A stretch of 64,000 nt of DNA, from the NCBI RefSeq assembly GCF_031177825.1, contig NZ_JAPSKE010000002.1:1-64000 (forward strand), read 5' to 3'. The notes under the pieces were generated by a model, which was not told the origin of the DNA, did no database searches, and saw only the letters and a list, made by a program, of their open reading frames with translations. The position numbers and the translations under genes are program-made. Source of the DNA: Paenibacillus sp. (GTDB lineage Bacteria; Bacillota; Bacilli; Paenibacillales; YIM-B00363). Shown piece after piece: positions 42,688 to 53,366 of this stretch; within the stretch, counting starts at the first letter, position 1; every line of letters starts with the position of its first letter.

Positions 42688-44742
42688 TTATTCGTTATCC
42701 GGCTTCAGCGCCGCCTTCAACGCTTCCGCCGACGTTACCGGCGCTTGGCATGCGTAATTTTCGCAGACGTACGCGGCGGCGGCGCCGTTCACCGGCGTCT
42801 TGTCGGCGAGATGCGCAAGCGCGTCGTCCCGCAGCAGCACGACCGCATCCGGCAGGAACGCCGATCGCACCGCTCGAAGCATCGCCTCCGTCTCGGCGTC
42901 CCCTCGCGCCCCCGCGATGACGATCTCTCGCGGTTTGCCATACGCGAGCGACAACCCCATGAGCATCATCGCATGTCCCGTCGGGTACTGCTGGACCGCC
43001 CCCGCGAACGCCGCGAAGATCCGCTCCGCATACCCGGCCAGCCGCTGTTCTCCCGTAAGACGCGCCAATCGCAGCAGGTTGTTCGCCATCACCGAATTGC
43101 CCGCCGGAATCGCGCCGTCGTACACTTCTTTCATCCGGGTGAACAGCTGCTCCGCATCGGAGCCGTAGAAGTAGAAGCCGCCGTCTTCCTCGTCCCAGAA
43201 CAACCGAACGGCGTCCTGCGTCAGCTCGGACGCTACTCGCAGCAGCTCGGGATCGAACGTCGCTTGGTACAGCTCGATCAGCCCCCAGGTCAAAAACGCA
43301 TAATCGTCGATATATCCCGGGAATGCGGAATCCCCGTCGCGATAGCGCGCGAGCAGCCGGCCTTCGGGCGTCCGCAGCTTCTCCAGAACGAAGCGAGCCG
43401 CCGACGTCGCCGCTTCGGCGTACTCCGGCCGGTCGAAGGCGGCGGCGGCCTTCGCGAGCGAAGCGATCATCAAGCCGTTCCACGACGTCAGCACCTTATC
43501 GTCCTTCTCCGGATGGACGCGCTCCTCGCGGCGGAGGAACAGCTTGTGGCGCAGCCGATCGGCCCGATCGACGAACGCCGCCTCCTCCGTCCCGCTCCGC
43601 GCCGCTTGCGACTCGAGCGACCCGTGCAGCAAATTCGGAATGCTGCGTCCTTCGAAGTTGCCTTCCGCGGTAATGCCGTAGACGTCGCAAAACCATTCGC
43701 CGTCGTCCTCGCCTAATACGTCGCGCACCTCGTCAGGCGTCCAGACGGTAAACTTGCCCTCTACCCCTTCGGCATCGGCGTCTTCCGCGGAGTAGAATCC
43801 TCCGCCCGGCTCCTTCATATCTCGCAGGACGTACGCGTATACGAGTTCCGCGATTTCTCGATATTTCGCTTTGCCGGTCAGCTGATACGCTTCCGTGTAC
43901 GCCATGCCGAGCAGCGCGTTGTCGTACAGCATCTTCTCGAAGTGCGGCACGAGCCATTCCCGGTCGGTCGAATATCGCGCGAAGCCGAAGCCGACATGAT
44001 CGAACAGACCTCCGCGGTACATGGCGTCGAGCGTTTTCTCGGCCATATGCAGCGCGTCGTCCTCCCCGGTCGAAGCGTAATACCGCAGCAGGAACATCAG
44101 GTTATGCGGCGTCGGAAATTTCGGCGCCTGGCCGAAACCGCCGTACTCGCCGTCGAACAGCTGCTTGTACATGACGAACGATTCGTCCAGCGACGACTCC
44201 GTGACTTCGCCCTTCAGGTTCGAGATCATCCGGCGAGCCGTCTGATCGGCGACCGTCTCCCCGGCGTCGATGACGAGCTGCGCGTTTTCTTTCCACTTTT
44301 CCGCGATTTGCTCCAGAATGTCGACCAATCCGTTCCGGCCGAATCGCTTCCGCTTCGGGAAGTACGTGCCCGCGAAAAACGGTTTCTTGTCCGGCGTCAT
44401 GACGATCGTCAGCGGCCAACCGCCTTGCCCGGTCATCGCCTGGCAGACGGTCATGTAGAGGTTGTCCACGTCGGGACGTTCCTCGCGGTCCACCTTGATC
44501 GAGACGAATTCGCGGTTCAACAGCGCCGCCGCCTCGTCGTCCTCGAACGACTCGCGCTCCATAACGTGGCACCAATGGCAAGTCGAATAACCGATGGATA
44601 AGAAAATGGGCTTTTTTTCTTGTTTCGCTTTCTCGAAAGCCTCGTCCGACCAGGGGAACCATTCGACCGGATTGTATTGATGCTGCAGCAAATACGGCGA
44701 CTTTTCCTGCGCTAATCGATTCGGTTTCTTGTTCGTCGTCAT
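42688..44742 (-). CDS. Thioredoxin-domain protein (DUF255, YyaL type)
   Basis: A 684-residue protein of the YyaL/SSP411 group. The N-terminal thioredoxin-like domain has [19 protein letters not shown] and the CxxC-type site [15 protein letters not shown]. The remainder is an (alpha/alpha)6 toroid related to glycosidases: [38 protein letters not shown] and [14 protein letters not shown]. Length is typical. The start at 44742 ([17 protein letters not shown]) follows AAGGCGG; the longer reading to 44793 has no site. Family members are poorly characterised; redox or glycan-related roles have been suggested. Confidence 0.93.
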   Translation of the reverse strand: MTTNKKPNRLAQEKSPYLLQHQYNPVEWFPWSDEAFEKAKQEKKPIFLSIGYSTCHWCHVMERESFEDDEAAALLNREFVSIKVDREERPDVDNLYMTVCQAMTGQGGWPLTIVMTPDKKPFFAGTYFPKRKRFGRNGLVDILEQIAEKWKENAQLVIDAGETVADQTARRMISNLKGEVTESSLDESFVMYKQLFDGEYGGFGQAPKFPTPHNLMFLLRYYASTGEDDALHMAEKTLDAMYRGGLFDHVGFGFARYSTDREWLVPHFEKMLYDNALLGMAYTEAYQLTGKAKYREIAELVYAYVLRDMKEPGGGFYSAEDADAEGVEGKFTVWTPDEVRDVLGEDDGEWFCDVYGITAEGNFEGRSIPNLLHGSLESQAARSGTEEAAFVDRADRLRHKLFLRREERVHPEKDDKVLTSWNGLMIASLAKAAAAFDRPEYAEAATSAARFVLEKLRTPEGRLLARYRDGDSAFPGYIDDYAFLTWGLIELYQATFDPELLRVASELTQDAVRLFWDEEDGGFYFYGSDAEQLFTRMKEVYDGAIPAGNSVMANNLLRLARLTGEQRLAGYAERIFAAFAGAVQQYPTGHAMMLMGLSLAYGKPREIVIAGARGDAETEAMLRAVRSAFLPDAVVLLRDDALAHLADKTPVNGAAAAYVCENYACQAPVTSAEALKAALKPDNE

Positions 44743-44833
44743 GGGGCACCGCCTTCTTGTGCAGAGTTTGATGGGGTTGGGAAAATCTTTCATTTATTGT
44801 ACCCCAACCTGGCGAGAAACCCTAATCCGATCC

Positions 44834-46204
44834 CTATTCGATCATCCGATCGATGGTGCCCCGCACCGGTACCCGTTCGAACCTCCCGTCCTGCCGGCCG
44901 ATGCGCATCGGCATCCCGTGAACGGGACGCATCATCAGATTCGGACTGATTCTTGCATCGCGGACAACCGAGAACCGATACCGCTGAAGGAGGACGGCAA
45001 GGACGATCTTGAGCTCCTGCATGGCGAAATGCCAACCGATACACATGTGAGGTCCCGCGCTGAACGGCAAATATTCGAACGCAGTCGGTTTGATCGTCTC
45101 CCAACGCTGCGGCTTGAACCGGTTCGGCTCTTCGTACAGCTCCGGTAGACGATGCGTGACGAGCTGGCTGAAAAAGACGTTCGTACGCTCCGGAAGGGAA
45201 TATCCGCCCAAGTCGCAAGGAGCGGCGGTGACCCGGGTACCGATACTGGCCGGGGGCAACAGACGCAAGCTCTCTTTGATCGCGCCGTCAAGCAGCGGTA
45301 GTCGACTCAACTGCTCCAACGTCGGCGGGCTGCCGCTCAGGACGACGTTCAACTCTTCTATAACGCTCGAATACATATCCGGGTGCTGGATGAGTAAATA
45401 AATCGCCCAAGTCAAGGCGTTGGCCGTCGTTTCGTGCCCGGCGACGTAGAGCGAGAACGTATGGCCGATCAGCTCTTCGTCCGTTAATGTGGCGCCGTCC
45501 TCGTCATGCGCTCGAATCAATGCGGCAAGCACATCGGTTTTATCCGGTTCGCGCCGTTTCTCTTGAAGCATGAAACGAATTTGCGCATGGAGCTGTTCCG
45601 CAATTCGCAAAGCGCGATGGTAAGGAGTAAAGGGAAGATTGACGGGCGCGAGGGTGACAAGCAAGAGAGATCGCGTCATTCGGTTGATCAGCGTCCCCAT
45701 CCGATCCATCCCTTCCTCGTCCTGCACGCCGAATAGCGTCTTTACGGCGATCCGCTGCGTCAGCTTTTTCATTTCGACGTTCAAGTCGATGTCCGTCCTC
45801 CCCCTCCATTCGTCGGCCAAGCGATGGGTGATCGTCGCCATATCGTGGCCGTACTTTCCGATTTGGTCATGTTGAAAGGCCGGCTGCATCAGACGACGAT
45901 GCTGTCTATGTTTGTCGCCGGACATGAGCAATAGGTTGTTGTAGAACAATTCCCCCATTTCCGTGTCTTTAGGGATCTTGACCAATGCCGTACTGACTTC
46001 GAAAAAATCCGGATTCGATAAAATTTGACGATTCATCTCGGGACCGAAGGCGAACACAGTCGAAGGTTTGTCGCCTTGACCAAGGGCGGAAAGCGTGCCG
46101 TACGTTTCATACAGCCATCGCTGGAATGCGAACGGACTACGGAAGAAACGGAACATGTTCCATCTCCAGCCTACGATGGAATGGGGACCAGGTATGCGGT
46201 TCAT
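44834..46204 (-). CDS. Cytochrome P450
   Basis: A 456-residue haem monooxygenase. The oxygen-binding I-helix motif is AGHETT (255-260), the K-helix ExxR is ESLR (311-314), and the haem loop is FSAGPHMCIG with the thiolate Cys388. The N-terminus MNRIPGPHS is soluble-type with no clear anchor. RLLPPASIGTRVT and RFKPQRWETIKP are typical of CYP102/CYP4-like fatty-acid hydroxylases. ATG 46204 has AAGGA nine bases upstream. It diverges from a TetR gene whose inverted repeat lies in the shared gap. No redox partner is encoded nearby. The substrate is unknown. Confidence 0.93.
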   Translation of the reverse strand: MNRIPGPHSIVGWRWNMFRFFRSPFAFQRWLYETYGTLSALGQGDKPSTVFAFGPEMNRQILSNPDFFEVSTALVKIPKDTEMGELFYNNLLLMSGDKHRQHRRLMQPAFQHDQIGKYGHDMATITHRLADEWRGRTDIDLNVEMKKLTQRIAVKTLFGVQDEEGMDRMGTLINRMTRSLLLVTLAPVNLPFTPYHRALRIAEQLHAQIRFMLQEKRREPDKTDVLAALIRAHDEDGATLTDEELIGHTFSLYVAGHETTANALTWAIYLLIQHPDMYSSVIEELNVVLSGSPPTLEQLSRLPLLDGAIKESLRLLPPASIGTRVTAAPCDLGGYSLPERTNVFFSQLVTHRLPELYEEPNRFKPQRWETIKPTAFEYLPFSAGPHMCIGWHFAMQELKIVLAVLLQRYRFSVVRDARISPNLMMRPVHGMPMRIGRQDGRFERVPVRGTIDRMIE

Positions 46205-46286
46205 GAGCACACATCCTTTTTATGTTTTGTAATTATATAGTTCATTAAATTCATTTTATAACTACAACAATCCTAGCGCAACATGA

Positions 46287-46331
46287 TTTTGTAACGGCTG
46301 GATTGAAACGTTACAAAACATTCGGTATAGT
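46287..46331 (+). promoter_or_regulatory. TetR-type operator overlapping a promoter
   Basis: TTTTGTAACG (46287-46296) and CGTTACAAAA (46309-46318) are perfect 10-base arms with a 12-base spacer. A promoter with TTGAAA (46303-46308) and TATAGT (46326-46331), exactly 17 bases apart, overlaps the right arm and drives the TetR gene. A TATAAT-type -10 for the P450 gene lies at 46232-46237 on the other strand. Binding here would allow autoregulation and possibly P450 control. Confidence 0.7.
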
Positions 46332-46354
46332 ACTTCTTGAGGTGGGCGTAGTAT

Positions 46355-47008
46355 ATGAACGGTTATCGATTGCGGACGGAAAAGAAGAAAGAGCAAATTA
46401 TGCGGGCAACCTTCGACTTGATCAGCAAATTCGGGATCGAAAAAACGAGTATCGCGGAAATCGCCAAGCTGGCCAACGTTTCTCCCGTTTCGATCTATAA
46501 TTATTTCGGTAGCAAGGAAGAGCTTGTTCGGATGACGCTGATCGATCTTATGAATCAATCGATGAACAAGTATGAGGAATTGTTGGAGAAAGCGATCCCT
46601 TTTCAAGAGAAACTGGAATTGTTTCTGCGCGGCCGGGGCGAAATGGCGGAGCGGATGAGCATGGATCTCGTTCAGATCGGCAGCGAACCGGCGGTTCGCG
46701 AATATATCGAGGCGTTTTACAAGGAGCGGACGATTCCTTTTTTCAAGAAATTGATCCAAATCGGTAAGCAAGAAGGCTGTATCGACCCGAATCTTTCCAT
46801 AGACGCGGTATTATTTTATATTCAAATGTTTAAAGAAGCGCTCGCTCGGCCAGGATTTATCGCACAATCGAGCCCTACGCTGCTTCAAGATATCGATCGT
46901 CTCTTTTACTATGGATTGATCGGAAGAACGGGTACCGGCAGCGATGATGCAATAGCCGAAACCGAACTTCGTCGTCGAGAGTATGGGCGGAGCGAAGAAA
47001 GAAAATAA
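46355..47008 (+). CDS. TetR/AcrR-family transcriptional regulator
   Basis: A 217-residue repressor-type regulator. The N-terminal HTH is IMRATFDLISKFGIEKTSIA followed by LANVSPVSIYNYFGSKEELV. The C-terminal ligand-binding part is helical with no recognised domain. GAGGTGG precedes ATG 46355. It is distinctly AT-richer than most of the window, suggesting acquisition. The divergent P450 and the inverted repeat upstream suggest it represses both itself and the P450, a common TetR-P450 arrangement. Its ligand is likely a lipid or drug but is not known. Confidence 0.92.
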   Translation: MNGYRLRTEKKKEQIMRATFDLISKFGIEKTSIAEIAKLANVSPVSIYNYFGSKEELVRMTLIDLMNQSMNKYEELLEKAIPFQEKLELFLRGRGEMAERMSMDLVQIGSEPAVREYIEAFYKERTIPFFKKLIQIGKQEGCIDPNLSIDAVLFYIQMFKEALARPGFIAQSSPTLLQDIDRLFYYGLIGRTGTGSDDAIAETELRRREYGRSEERK

Positions 47009-47052
47009 TACTCAAGAATTTTTTGGATGGATGCTTATCGAGGGGCGGTTCC

Positions 47053-47559
47053 ATGATATACATCTATAATGACTTCGGCGGTACCCATACGACCGTGTTG
47101 GCCGCGGCGTATCATTTGAAGAAATTAACCCCGACGCGGGCGCCGACCGATCGCGAAATCCTTACGACGCATAACTTCAACAAGCTTGTGTACGCGGATC
47201 GCGGGAAACTGTTTTTCCACGGGATCGACGACGAAGGGAACCCGGTTTACACGATGGGACGGGGCAAGTCCAAGATCTTAATTCCAGGGGCCGTAAATCT
47301 GTTGTCGATGCTGATGGAGGAACACAAATTGCGCGAAAAGATCGTCCTGTCCAACACCTCTCCGACGGTGCCGCTCCCCATGACCTTGGGAGGGATGCTT
47401 TCCCGTTGGTTGAAAATCGACGCGATCGGCGTCCCGTTATTGCTCTATGGGGCAAAGATCGCGTACCGCGATATCGTCAACCTCGTGGACCATACGAAAT
47501 CCGCAGCCAAACAATCCTCTTCCCAGTTGCTCGTACTGGACAACAAGCGGTTCACGTAG
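47053..47559 (+). CDS. DUF3189 family protein
   Basis: A 168-residue protein of the DUF3189 group. It begins MIYIYNDFGGTHTTVLAAAY, close to the YDFGGAH-type start of the family, continues with FHGIDDEGNPVYTMGRGKSK and IVLSNTSPTVPLPMTLGGML, and ends in LDNKRFT. ATG 47053 has AGGGGCGG upstream; the preceding open frame from 47023 is not conserved. It lies 44 bases after the TetR gene and may share its transcript. Function is unknown; these proteins occur mainly in spore formers. Confidence 0.8.
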   Translation: MIYIYNDFGGTHTTVLAAAYHLKKLTPTRAPTDREILTTHNFNKLVYADRGKLFFHGIDDEGNPVYTMGRGKSKILIPGAVNLLSMLMEEHKLREKIVLSNTSPTVPLPMTLGGMLSRWLKIDAIGVPLLLYGAKIAYRDIVNLVDHTKSAAKQSSSQLLVLDNKRFT

Positions 47560-47635
47560 GAACGCGGACCCGGAGCCCGGATGGTCCCTCTCCGACCCCA
47601 GGCTCCTTCCTATACGTAAAATACGGTTCGTTCCG

Positions 47636-48556
47636 TTATGCATCATCCGCGACGTCTATGACGACGTTGCCCTTCTTGCGTCCGGTCTCGACGTATCGAT
47701 GCGCCTCTGGAATTTGCGCGAGCGGGTACCGTCGGTCGATGACGGCGCGGAGCTTCCCCGCCTCGTACAAATCTTTAAGGAATTGTAAATCCGCCTGACT
47801 CACTTTGGCGATCCCCTGACCGTCGACCGTCGTATAGTTCCCGCCCGGCGCCAACGCGTTCGTCGTCTCCGATTTCACCAGCTTCCCGACGGCGTCCAGT
47901 ACGAGATCGTACCGCTTCCCGCCGGCGGTTATCGGCTCTTTCGCATAGTCGACGACGTCGTCCGCTCCCAGCGACTTCACGAAGTCCGCATTCGCCGCGC
48001 TGCACGCCGCGGTCACTTCCGCTCCGAAATGCTTCGCGAGCTGCACCGCGGACGTGCCCACCGACCCGGACGCTCCGTAGATCAGCACCCGTTGTCCGCT
48101 GCGAATGCCGCCCTTCCGAAGAAAATACAGCGCTGACGTGCCTCCGAACGGTATGGCGGCGGCCTCCCCGTAGGTCGCGTTCGACGGCATGCGCGCAACC
48201 GTCGCATGTTCCGGGATCGTGGCGTATTCGGCATATCCGCCGAACTTCATCCCGGTTAACGCGAAGATTCGGTCTCCCTTCTTAAACCGCTTCACCCGAT
48301 TCCCTACATCTACGACCTCCCCGGCCAATTCCACCCCCAGTACGGCATTTCTCGGTTTGCTAATCCCCAAGACGATTCGCATCGGAAGCCAGAACAAGAC
48401 CGGACTGACGAAGCCCCGGACGCGCAAATCCCCGGACGCCACGGTCGTCGCATGAACCTTAACCAAGATTTCGTTGCCTTTCGGAACGGGTTTCTCCACC
48501 TCTGCAAGCTTCAAGACGTCCGGACCTCCATACTTCGTGCACACTACCGCTTTCAT
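47636..48556 (-). CDS. Medium-chain (quinone oxidoreductase-like) NAD(P)-dependent alcohol dehydrogenase
   Basis: A 306-residue MDR-superfamily reductase. It lacks the structural and catalytic zinc cysteines, so it is zinc-independent. The cofactor motif is LIYGASGSVGTSAVQLAKHFGAEV and the N-terminal start is MKAVVCTKYGGPDVLKL, as in quinone oxidoreductases. GVELAGEVVDVG and GDRIFALTGMKFGGYAEY are conserved. It lies 91 bases downstream of the MalT-like regulator on the same strand and may be under its control. The physiological substrate, probably a reactive enone or quinone, is not known. Confidence 0.92.
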   Translation of the reverse strand: MKAVVCTKYGGPDVLKLAEVEKPVPKGNEILVKVHATTVASGDLRVRGFVSPVLFWLPMRIVLGISKPRNAVLGVELAGEVVDVGNRVKRFKKGDRIFALTGMKFGGYAEYATIPEHATVARMPSNATYGEAAAIPFGGTSALYFLRKGGIRSGQRVLIYGASGSVGTSAVQLAKHFGAEVTAACSAANADFVKSLGADDVVDYAKEPITAGGKRYDLVLDAVGKLVKSETTNALAPGGNYTTVDGQGIAKVSQADLQFLKDLYEAGKLRAVIDRRYPLAQIPEAHRYVETGRKKGNVVIDVADDA

Positions 48557-48647
48557 AGCTTTCCTCCCAGACCGCGTGTTTCGAGTAGTATATCGCCCGG
48601 ACGGTATGTATATATAGCTACTAAAGTATGGTTTGGGAAAGGAAAGC

Positions 48648-51353
48648 TCACAACAGTCCCAGCTCGCGGGCGCGGGCGACCGCCTCGGTGCGCCGCTCGA
48701 CCTGAAGCTTGTCGAAGATGATCCGGTTATGCCCTTTCACCGTGCTCAGCGCAAGAAACAATCGCTCGCCGATTTCTCGGTTCGAGCGACCTTCCGCGAT
48801 CAGCCGCAGCACTTCGATCTCGCGTTCGCTGAGCGGCTCGAAGAGCGGTACTGCGAGCGGTACTGCGAGCGGTTCCGCGAGCGTCTCGGCAGACCGGAAG
48901 GGTTTCCCTTCCGCCCGTTCCGGCGCCTCGAAGTGCGCTAGCAGCTTCGAGGCGTACGAGGGCATGACGCCTTGAGCGGCAGCGTCCCGCAGCAAGCGGC
49001 GCATCGGCGCCCCTTCGTCGGCGAAGACGCGGACGAAGCCGCCGGGCTCCGCCTGCGCGAGCGCATCCGCCAGCGCGCGCCTCGCCGGCTCCCGTTCCCC
49101 GCCGGCTTGCAGCGCGAGCGCGAGCAAAATCGTCGCCTGCAGCCGTTCATCCTCCCAGCCCATCGCTTCCGCGCGCCCGCGCAGCAGCTCCGCGTCCGCC
49201 ATAGCTTCGGCCGTGCGTCCTTGCGCCAAGCGGATTCGGACCAGAACGAGCGATGGCTCGCCCTGTTGCATCAACCGCTCCGCCGCTTCGGGGTTGCCTT
49301 GGCGGAGCAGCGCAAGCGCTCGAGCGGCCGCGATTCCGGGCAGCAGAAGCGCGTAATCCCGCTGCCGCGCGATCCGTTCGGCCGCGGCTAGCATCGCGGC
49401 GGCCTCGCCCCAGTCTCCCCGCGCAAGCTTCAGCTTGGCAAGAAACACTTCGATCGCCGCCTCTCGGTCCGTATGCTCCAGGTGCCGAGCCAACCGAACG
49501 GCCTCCGCCCCGTGGCGCTCCGCCGCGGCCAAATCGTTCCACTCGCAGCAGACCCGGGCGAGACCTAGGTGCGCTTCGCATGCGGCGGGCAGCGGAGGAT
49601 CCCCGGCCAACGCGAGCACGCGCCGGTACGTGTCGGCCGCCGCGAACAGCAGATTTCCCGCTTCCTGCACGTTGCCGAGCCCGGTTCCCGCCATGACCGC
49701 GATCGCGACATGGCCGATCCGCTCGCTGACCGCGAACGCTTCGGCGTACGCGGCTTCTGCCTCCGCCCGCTTGCCTTGGAGCTGATACGCATGTCCTAAC
49801 GCCCACGTCGTTGCCGTTCGAACGGGAAGGTTGTTCGGATGCAGATGCTCCAAAGCGCGACGGGACTCCGCTAGGATCTTCGCCGACTGGTGCTGGCTCA
49901 CCGCGAGCGTCGCACGGATGGAGGCGATATGTCCGATATGGTCCCGGACGGCATCGTCCGGAGGCATCTTCCGCAGCGCCGCTTCCGCGGCTTGCAGCTT
50001 CGGCTCGATCTCGCTCGTGTTCCCCGTCAACAGTAAGGCGGAGGCATGCATGACGCGAAATGAGGGCCTAGCGTCTAACGCTTCTTCGGGAAGCGAGCCT
50101 AACCAATCCAGGACGGGAGCCACCGCGCCGCGGAACGGCAAGGGCATCCCCTTCCCCTCCGCCAAGCGGGCGGCGCGGTCGATATCCTCTGCGGCCGTCG
50201 CGTGTCGGAACGCTTCCAGTTCGAGATCATGAGCTTCGTACCACGCTGCGGCGCTTTCATGCAGCCTCCTCTCGAGCCGCGCTCCGCCTTCGGGAGACGA
50301 ACGATCGGCGCGGCGGAGGCGCTGCCTTAACAGCTCGGCGAACAGATGATGATATCGGTACCAGGTATTCTCCCGATCTAACGGAACGAGGAACAGATTC
50401 GACCGCTCTAAATAGGTCAAGACATCCTGCCCGGACTCGAAGGTCAAGCCCGATTCCCCGCAACCCCCATGAAGAACGGCGTCGCACAGCGATCCGGTAA
50501 ACCGGTCGAGGACGGACGTATACAGCAGAAACCGCTGCACCGACGCCGGCTGTCGCTGCAGCACCTCTTCTAATAGATAGTCCGTCACGTACGGTTCGCC
50601 GCCGGAGAAGGAGAACGCGCTTCGCTCGGCGTCCGAGCGCCCCATGACGGACAGCGCCGCTAATTGCAATCCGGCGATCCATCCCTCCGTTCGTTGATCG
50701 AGCGCCGCGACGGCTTCCTTGGAGAGCCGCAATCCCATGACTTCGTTCAAGAACGATTCGGTCTCGACGGGAGTGAATCGCAAATCCGCCGCGCGCACCT
50801 CCGTCAGCTGATCCCGAACCCGCAGCCGGGCGACGGGCAGTCTGGGTTCCTCGCGGGCGGCGATGACGACATGCATGCGCGGCGGCATGCGCTCGACGAG
50901 ATAGGCGACTGCCTGCTCGACCGGCTCCGCGTCGATGACATGGTAGTCGTCGAAGACGAGGATGAACTTCCCGGGTACGGAATCGAGTTCGTTCAATAAG
51001 ACCGAAATCACGTAGTCCGGAGGGGGAGGCTGGGGCGAGCGCAGTAAACCGAACGCGCCCTGCCCGAGATGCGGAACGATCGTCTGCAGCGCCGCGACCA
51101 CATACGTCAAGAAGCGGGACGGTTCATTGTCCCCTTCGTCCAAGGACACCCATGCGGCCGGCATCGAGCAGCCGGCTAGCCACTCTCCGACGAGCGTAGT
51201 CTTCCCGCTGCCGGCGGAAGCGCATATGAGCGTAAGCTTACGCCGCGCCCCTTCGTTCAAGCGTTCCAGTAGCCTAGGGCGGGATACCGCGTTCGCGCGC
51301 GGCTCTGGCGCATACAGTTTGGTGGATACGATCGGCGTCGTCATCACGTGCAT
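48648..51353 (-). CDS. LuxR-family ATP-dependent (MalT-like, LAL) transcriptional regulator
   Basis: A 901-residue regulator of the STAND/LAL class. The N-terminal ATPase has Walker [10 protein letters not shown] (45-53) and Walker B LVFDDYH. A long TPR-like helical region (about 420-800) senses signals. The C-terminal LuxR HTH is [22 protein letters not shown] onward, ending [13 protein letters not shown] 51353 follows AGGAGA. A 12-base tandem repeat encodes the Pro-rich linker just before the HTH. Such regulators control sugar use, efflux or secondary metabolism. Its targets are probably the flanking dehydrogenase and MATE genes, which is an inference. Confidence 0.93.
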   Translation of the reverse strand: MHVMTTPIVSTKLYAPEPRANAVSRPRLLERLNEGARRKLTLICASAGSGKTTLVGEWLAGCSMPAAWVSLDEGDNEPSRFLTYVVAALQTIVPHLGQGAFGLLRSPQPPPPDYVISVLLNELDSVPGKFILVFDDYHVIDAEPVEQAVAYLVERMPPRMHVVIAAREEPRLPVARLRVRDQLTEVRAADLRFTPVETESFLNEVMGLRLSKEAVAALDQRTEGWIAGLQLAALSVMGRSDAERSAFSFSGGEPYVTDYLLEEVLQRQPASVQRFLLYTSVLDRFTGSLCDAVLHGGCGESGLTFESGQDVLTYLERSNLFLVPLDRENTWYRYHHLFAELLRQRLRRADRSSPEGGARLERRLHESAAAWYEAHDLELEAFRHATAAEDIDRAARLAEGKGMPLPFRGAVAPVLDWLGSLPEEALDARPSFRVMHASALLLTGNTSEIEPKLQAAEAALRKMPPDDAVRDHIGHIASIRATLAVSQHQSAKILAESRRALEHLHPNNLPVRTATTWALGHAYQLQGKRAEAEAAYAEAFAVSERIGHVAIAVMAGTGLGNVQEAGNLLFAAADTYRRVLALAGDPPLPAACEAHLGLARVCCEWNDLAAAERHGAEAVRLARHLEHTDREAAIEVFLAKLKLARGDWGEAAAMLAAAERIARQRDYALLLPGIAAARALALLRQGNPEAAERLMQQGEPSLVLVRIRLAQGRTAEAMADAELLRGRAEAMGWEDERLQATILLALALQAGGEREPARRALADALAQAEPGGFVRVFADEGAPMRRLLRDAAAQGVMPSYASKLLAHFEAPERAEGKPFRSAETLAEPLAVPLAVPLFEPLSEREIEVLRLIAEGRSNREIGERLFLALSTVKGHNRIIFDKLQVERRTEAVARARELGLL
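48843..48890. repeat. 12-base tandem repeat in the LuxR regulator linker
   Basis: Four copies of a 12-base unit: two identical GAGCGGTACTGC, then GAGCGGTTCCGC and the more diverged GAGCGTCTCGGC. On the coding (minus) strand they encode a repeated Glu/Pro-Leu-Ala-Val-Pro linker before the HTH domain. Twelve bases keep the frame, so copy number could vary. Confidence 0.75.
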
Positions 51354-51378
51354 CGACTTCTCCTATTCCGAAACGGTT

Positions 51379-52758
51379 CTATACCAAGTTGTGACGGTAC
51401 CACTTGTCCCCCTTGAACCTCCAAGCGAAGAACAGTCCGCGAACGCCCCATTCGACGATCATGGCGACCCAGACGCCGATAATGCCGAATCCGAACGTTA
51501 CGCCTAACAGGTAACCGAGCACGACCCGGACCAACCACATGGTAAGCAGCGCCGTAATCGACGTGTAATTCGAATCCCCGGCCGCCCGCAACGCCGAAGG
51601 CAATAAGAAGCTCAACGTCCAAAACAGCGGCTGCGCGATCGCGATCAGGACGACTAACGTAAAGACCGTCGGGATAATGTCCTCCGGCGGAGAAAACAGG
51701 CGTACGAGATACGGGAAGAACGGCAAGATGACCGCCGTCGCGAGCCCGAACCAGATCGTGGACAGACCCATGAACGATTTGACGAATTTGCGGGCGTCCT
51801 GGATGTCCTTCCGTCCGATACTCTGTCCGACGACGGTCACGATCGCGATGGACAACGCGTTCGCTCCGATTTGGTACACCCCTGCGATCGTGCTGCCGAT
51901 CGCGTTGACCGTCAGCGCCATCGTCCCGAATTGGACGATATACGTCTGCGTCAGCAATTTTCCGCCGTTGAAGAACATCTGCTCCATGGCGAACGGGACG
52001 CCGATAAACACAATTTTCTTGGCGATCGTCCCGTCTAGCTTCCATAGGTGACTCCACTGGAAATGAAGGTTGGGACTATGCCGGATCAAATAATACATCG
52101 ATGCGGCCACCCCTACGATTCTCGCCGCGATCAAGGAGAATACCAATCCGACGACCCCTAAATCCATCAGTACGATAAATACGATATTCAAGACGAAATT
52201 CGTAAGATTCATAATGACCGACAAGAACAAGCTGACCTTGGTCGCGCCGACGCCCCGCAACGCGCCGGACACCGCTTGGTACGCCCCGAGGAGCGGGAAC
52301 GTCAAGCAGCTGCCGATCAAGAAGATTCGGGCGTTGTCGAACACTTCGGCTTCCGCGCCTCCGAACAAAAACTTCAATATTCCCGCATGAAAGACGATGA
52401 CCGATACGCTAATGACGACAGAGACGATCGTAACGAGCGAGACGGCTTGCGAGACCGCCTTCGACACCATCTCGTGTCGACCGCCGCCTTTGTATTGCGC
52501 GACGATAACGGTTCCGCCCGCGGCCAAGGCAAGGAATAAATTCACGATGAACAGGTTGAGCGACTCCACCATGCTGACCGCGCTGATCGCGGCGACGCCC
52601 GCGGAACCGATCATCGCGGTATTCAACAAGCTCATGATAATAAGAAAAGCATTATCCACGAAAATCGGGAGAATAATGCCGAACGTTTGCTTATAATCCA
52701 TTGAATTTCCAGTAAAGTATCGGTTCAAGATCGAACGCAGGGCATGTCCGACCGCCAT
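51379..52758 (-). CDS. MATE-family efflux transporter
   Basis: A 459-residue multidrug exporter with about 12 membrane segments. It starts with IILPIFVDNAFLIIMSLLNT and repeats the MATE pattern in the second half (IFIGVPFAMEQMFFNGGKLL). AAGGTVIVAQYKGGG and GALRGVGATKVSLFLSVIMN match the VmrA/DinF/NorM-type proteins. ATG 52758 follows GAGGAG with nine bases. It is 15 bases after the PadR gene, so both are read from one promoter. Substrates are probably cationic drugs, driven by Na+ or H+ exchange, but are unknown here. Confidence 0.93.
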   Translation of the reverse strand: MAVGHALRSILNRYFTGNSMDYKQTFGIILPIFVDNAFLIIMSLLNTAMIGSAGVAAISAVSMVESLNLFIVNLFLALAAGGTVIVAQYKGGGRHEMVSKAVSQAVSLVTIVSVVISVSVIVFHAGILKFLFGGAEAEVFDNARIFLIGSCLTFPLLGAYQAVSGALRGVGATKVSLFLSVIMNLTNFVLNIVFIVLMDLGVVGLVFSLIAARIVGVAASMYYLIRHSPNLHFQWSHLWKLDGTIAKKIVFIGVPFAMEQMFFNGGKLLTQTYIVQFGTMALTVNAIGSTIAGVYQIGANALSIAIVTVVGQSIGRKDIQDARKFVKSFMGLSTIWFGLATAVILPFFPYLVRLFSPPEDIIPTVFTLVVLIAIAQPLFWTLSFLLPSALRAAGDSNYTSITALLTMWLVRVVLGYLLGVTFGFGIIGVWVAMIVEWGVRGLFFAWRFKGDKWYRHNLV

Positions 52759-52773
52759 GGCGATTCGCTCCTC

Positions 52774-53322
52774 TTATGCCTTCTCTTCGAGTTGTCGCAG
52801 CTCCGTCAGCAGATCCTCGAACCAACGTCTAGCGAATCGATGCGCCTCGATGCCGTAATCCAACGTCTTTCGTTGGTAGGCGAACGTATCCGCGTGCGCA
52901 TCGGGCACTTGGATTTGTTGTAAGCGCTTGTCCATGCGTTGAAGATCGGTTTGGACGGATTGTATTTTCTCAACGATATCTTGAATCATGAACCTTCTTT
53001 TCTCCGCGCCGTCGATCAAGCCCAAGAAAAATACTTTCGTGAGCGCGGCGGATTCCAATCGGCTCGTCGGAAGCTCCGCTTCCATCCATTCCATGAACGC
53101 CTTCGTTCCCGCTTCCGTAATGAAGTACACCTTTTTGTTGCGGCCTTTGTCCACTTGTTCCCGAAACCCGATGTGCCCTTGGTTCAGCGATTTTTTCAAC
53201 GTCGTTTGCAAGCTGCCGTAGCTGGCGCTGTAAAACAACGCGATCCCTTGCTGGAATGCCTTATTCAATTCATAAAGCGTCTGACTTTTCAGAATCAACA
53301 ACCCTAGCACGACATATTCCAT
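52774..53322 (-). CDS. PadR-family transcriptional regulator
   Basis: A 182-residue repressor. The winged-helix PadR domain is MEYVVLGLLILKSQTLYELN onward, with SASYGSLQTTLKKSLNQGHI and KKVYFITEAGTKAF. The C-terminal part is a long helical dimer region ending LLTELRQLEEKA. ATG 53322 follows AAGGAG with eight bases. The MATE gene lies 15 bases downstream. A near-perfect palindrome lies directly upstream and overlaps the promoter, so it most likely represses itself and the pump until a drug binds. Confidence 0.92.
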   Translation of the reverse strand: MEYVVLGLLILKSQTLYELNKAFQQGIALFYSASYGSLQTTLKKSLNQGHIGFREQVDKGRNKKVYFITEAGTKAFMEWMEAELPTSRLESAALTKVFFLGLIDGAEKRRFMIQDIVEKIQSVQTDLQRMDKRLQQIQVPDAHADTFAYQRKTLDYGIEAHRFARRWFEDLLTELRQLEEKA

Positions 53323-53366
53323 CGATCGATCTCCTTGAAGCGATTGACAACCGACTCGTCCAAACC

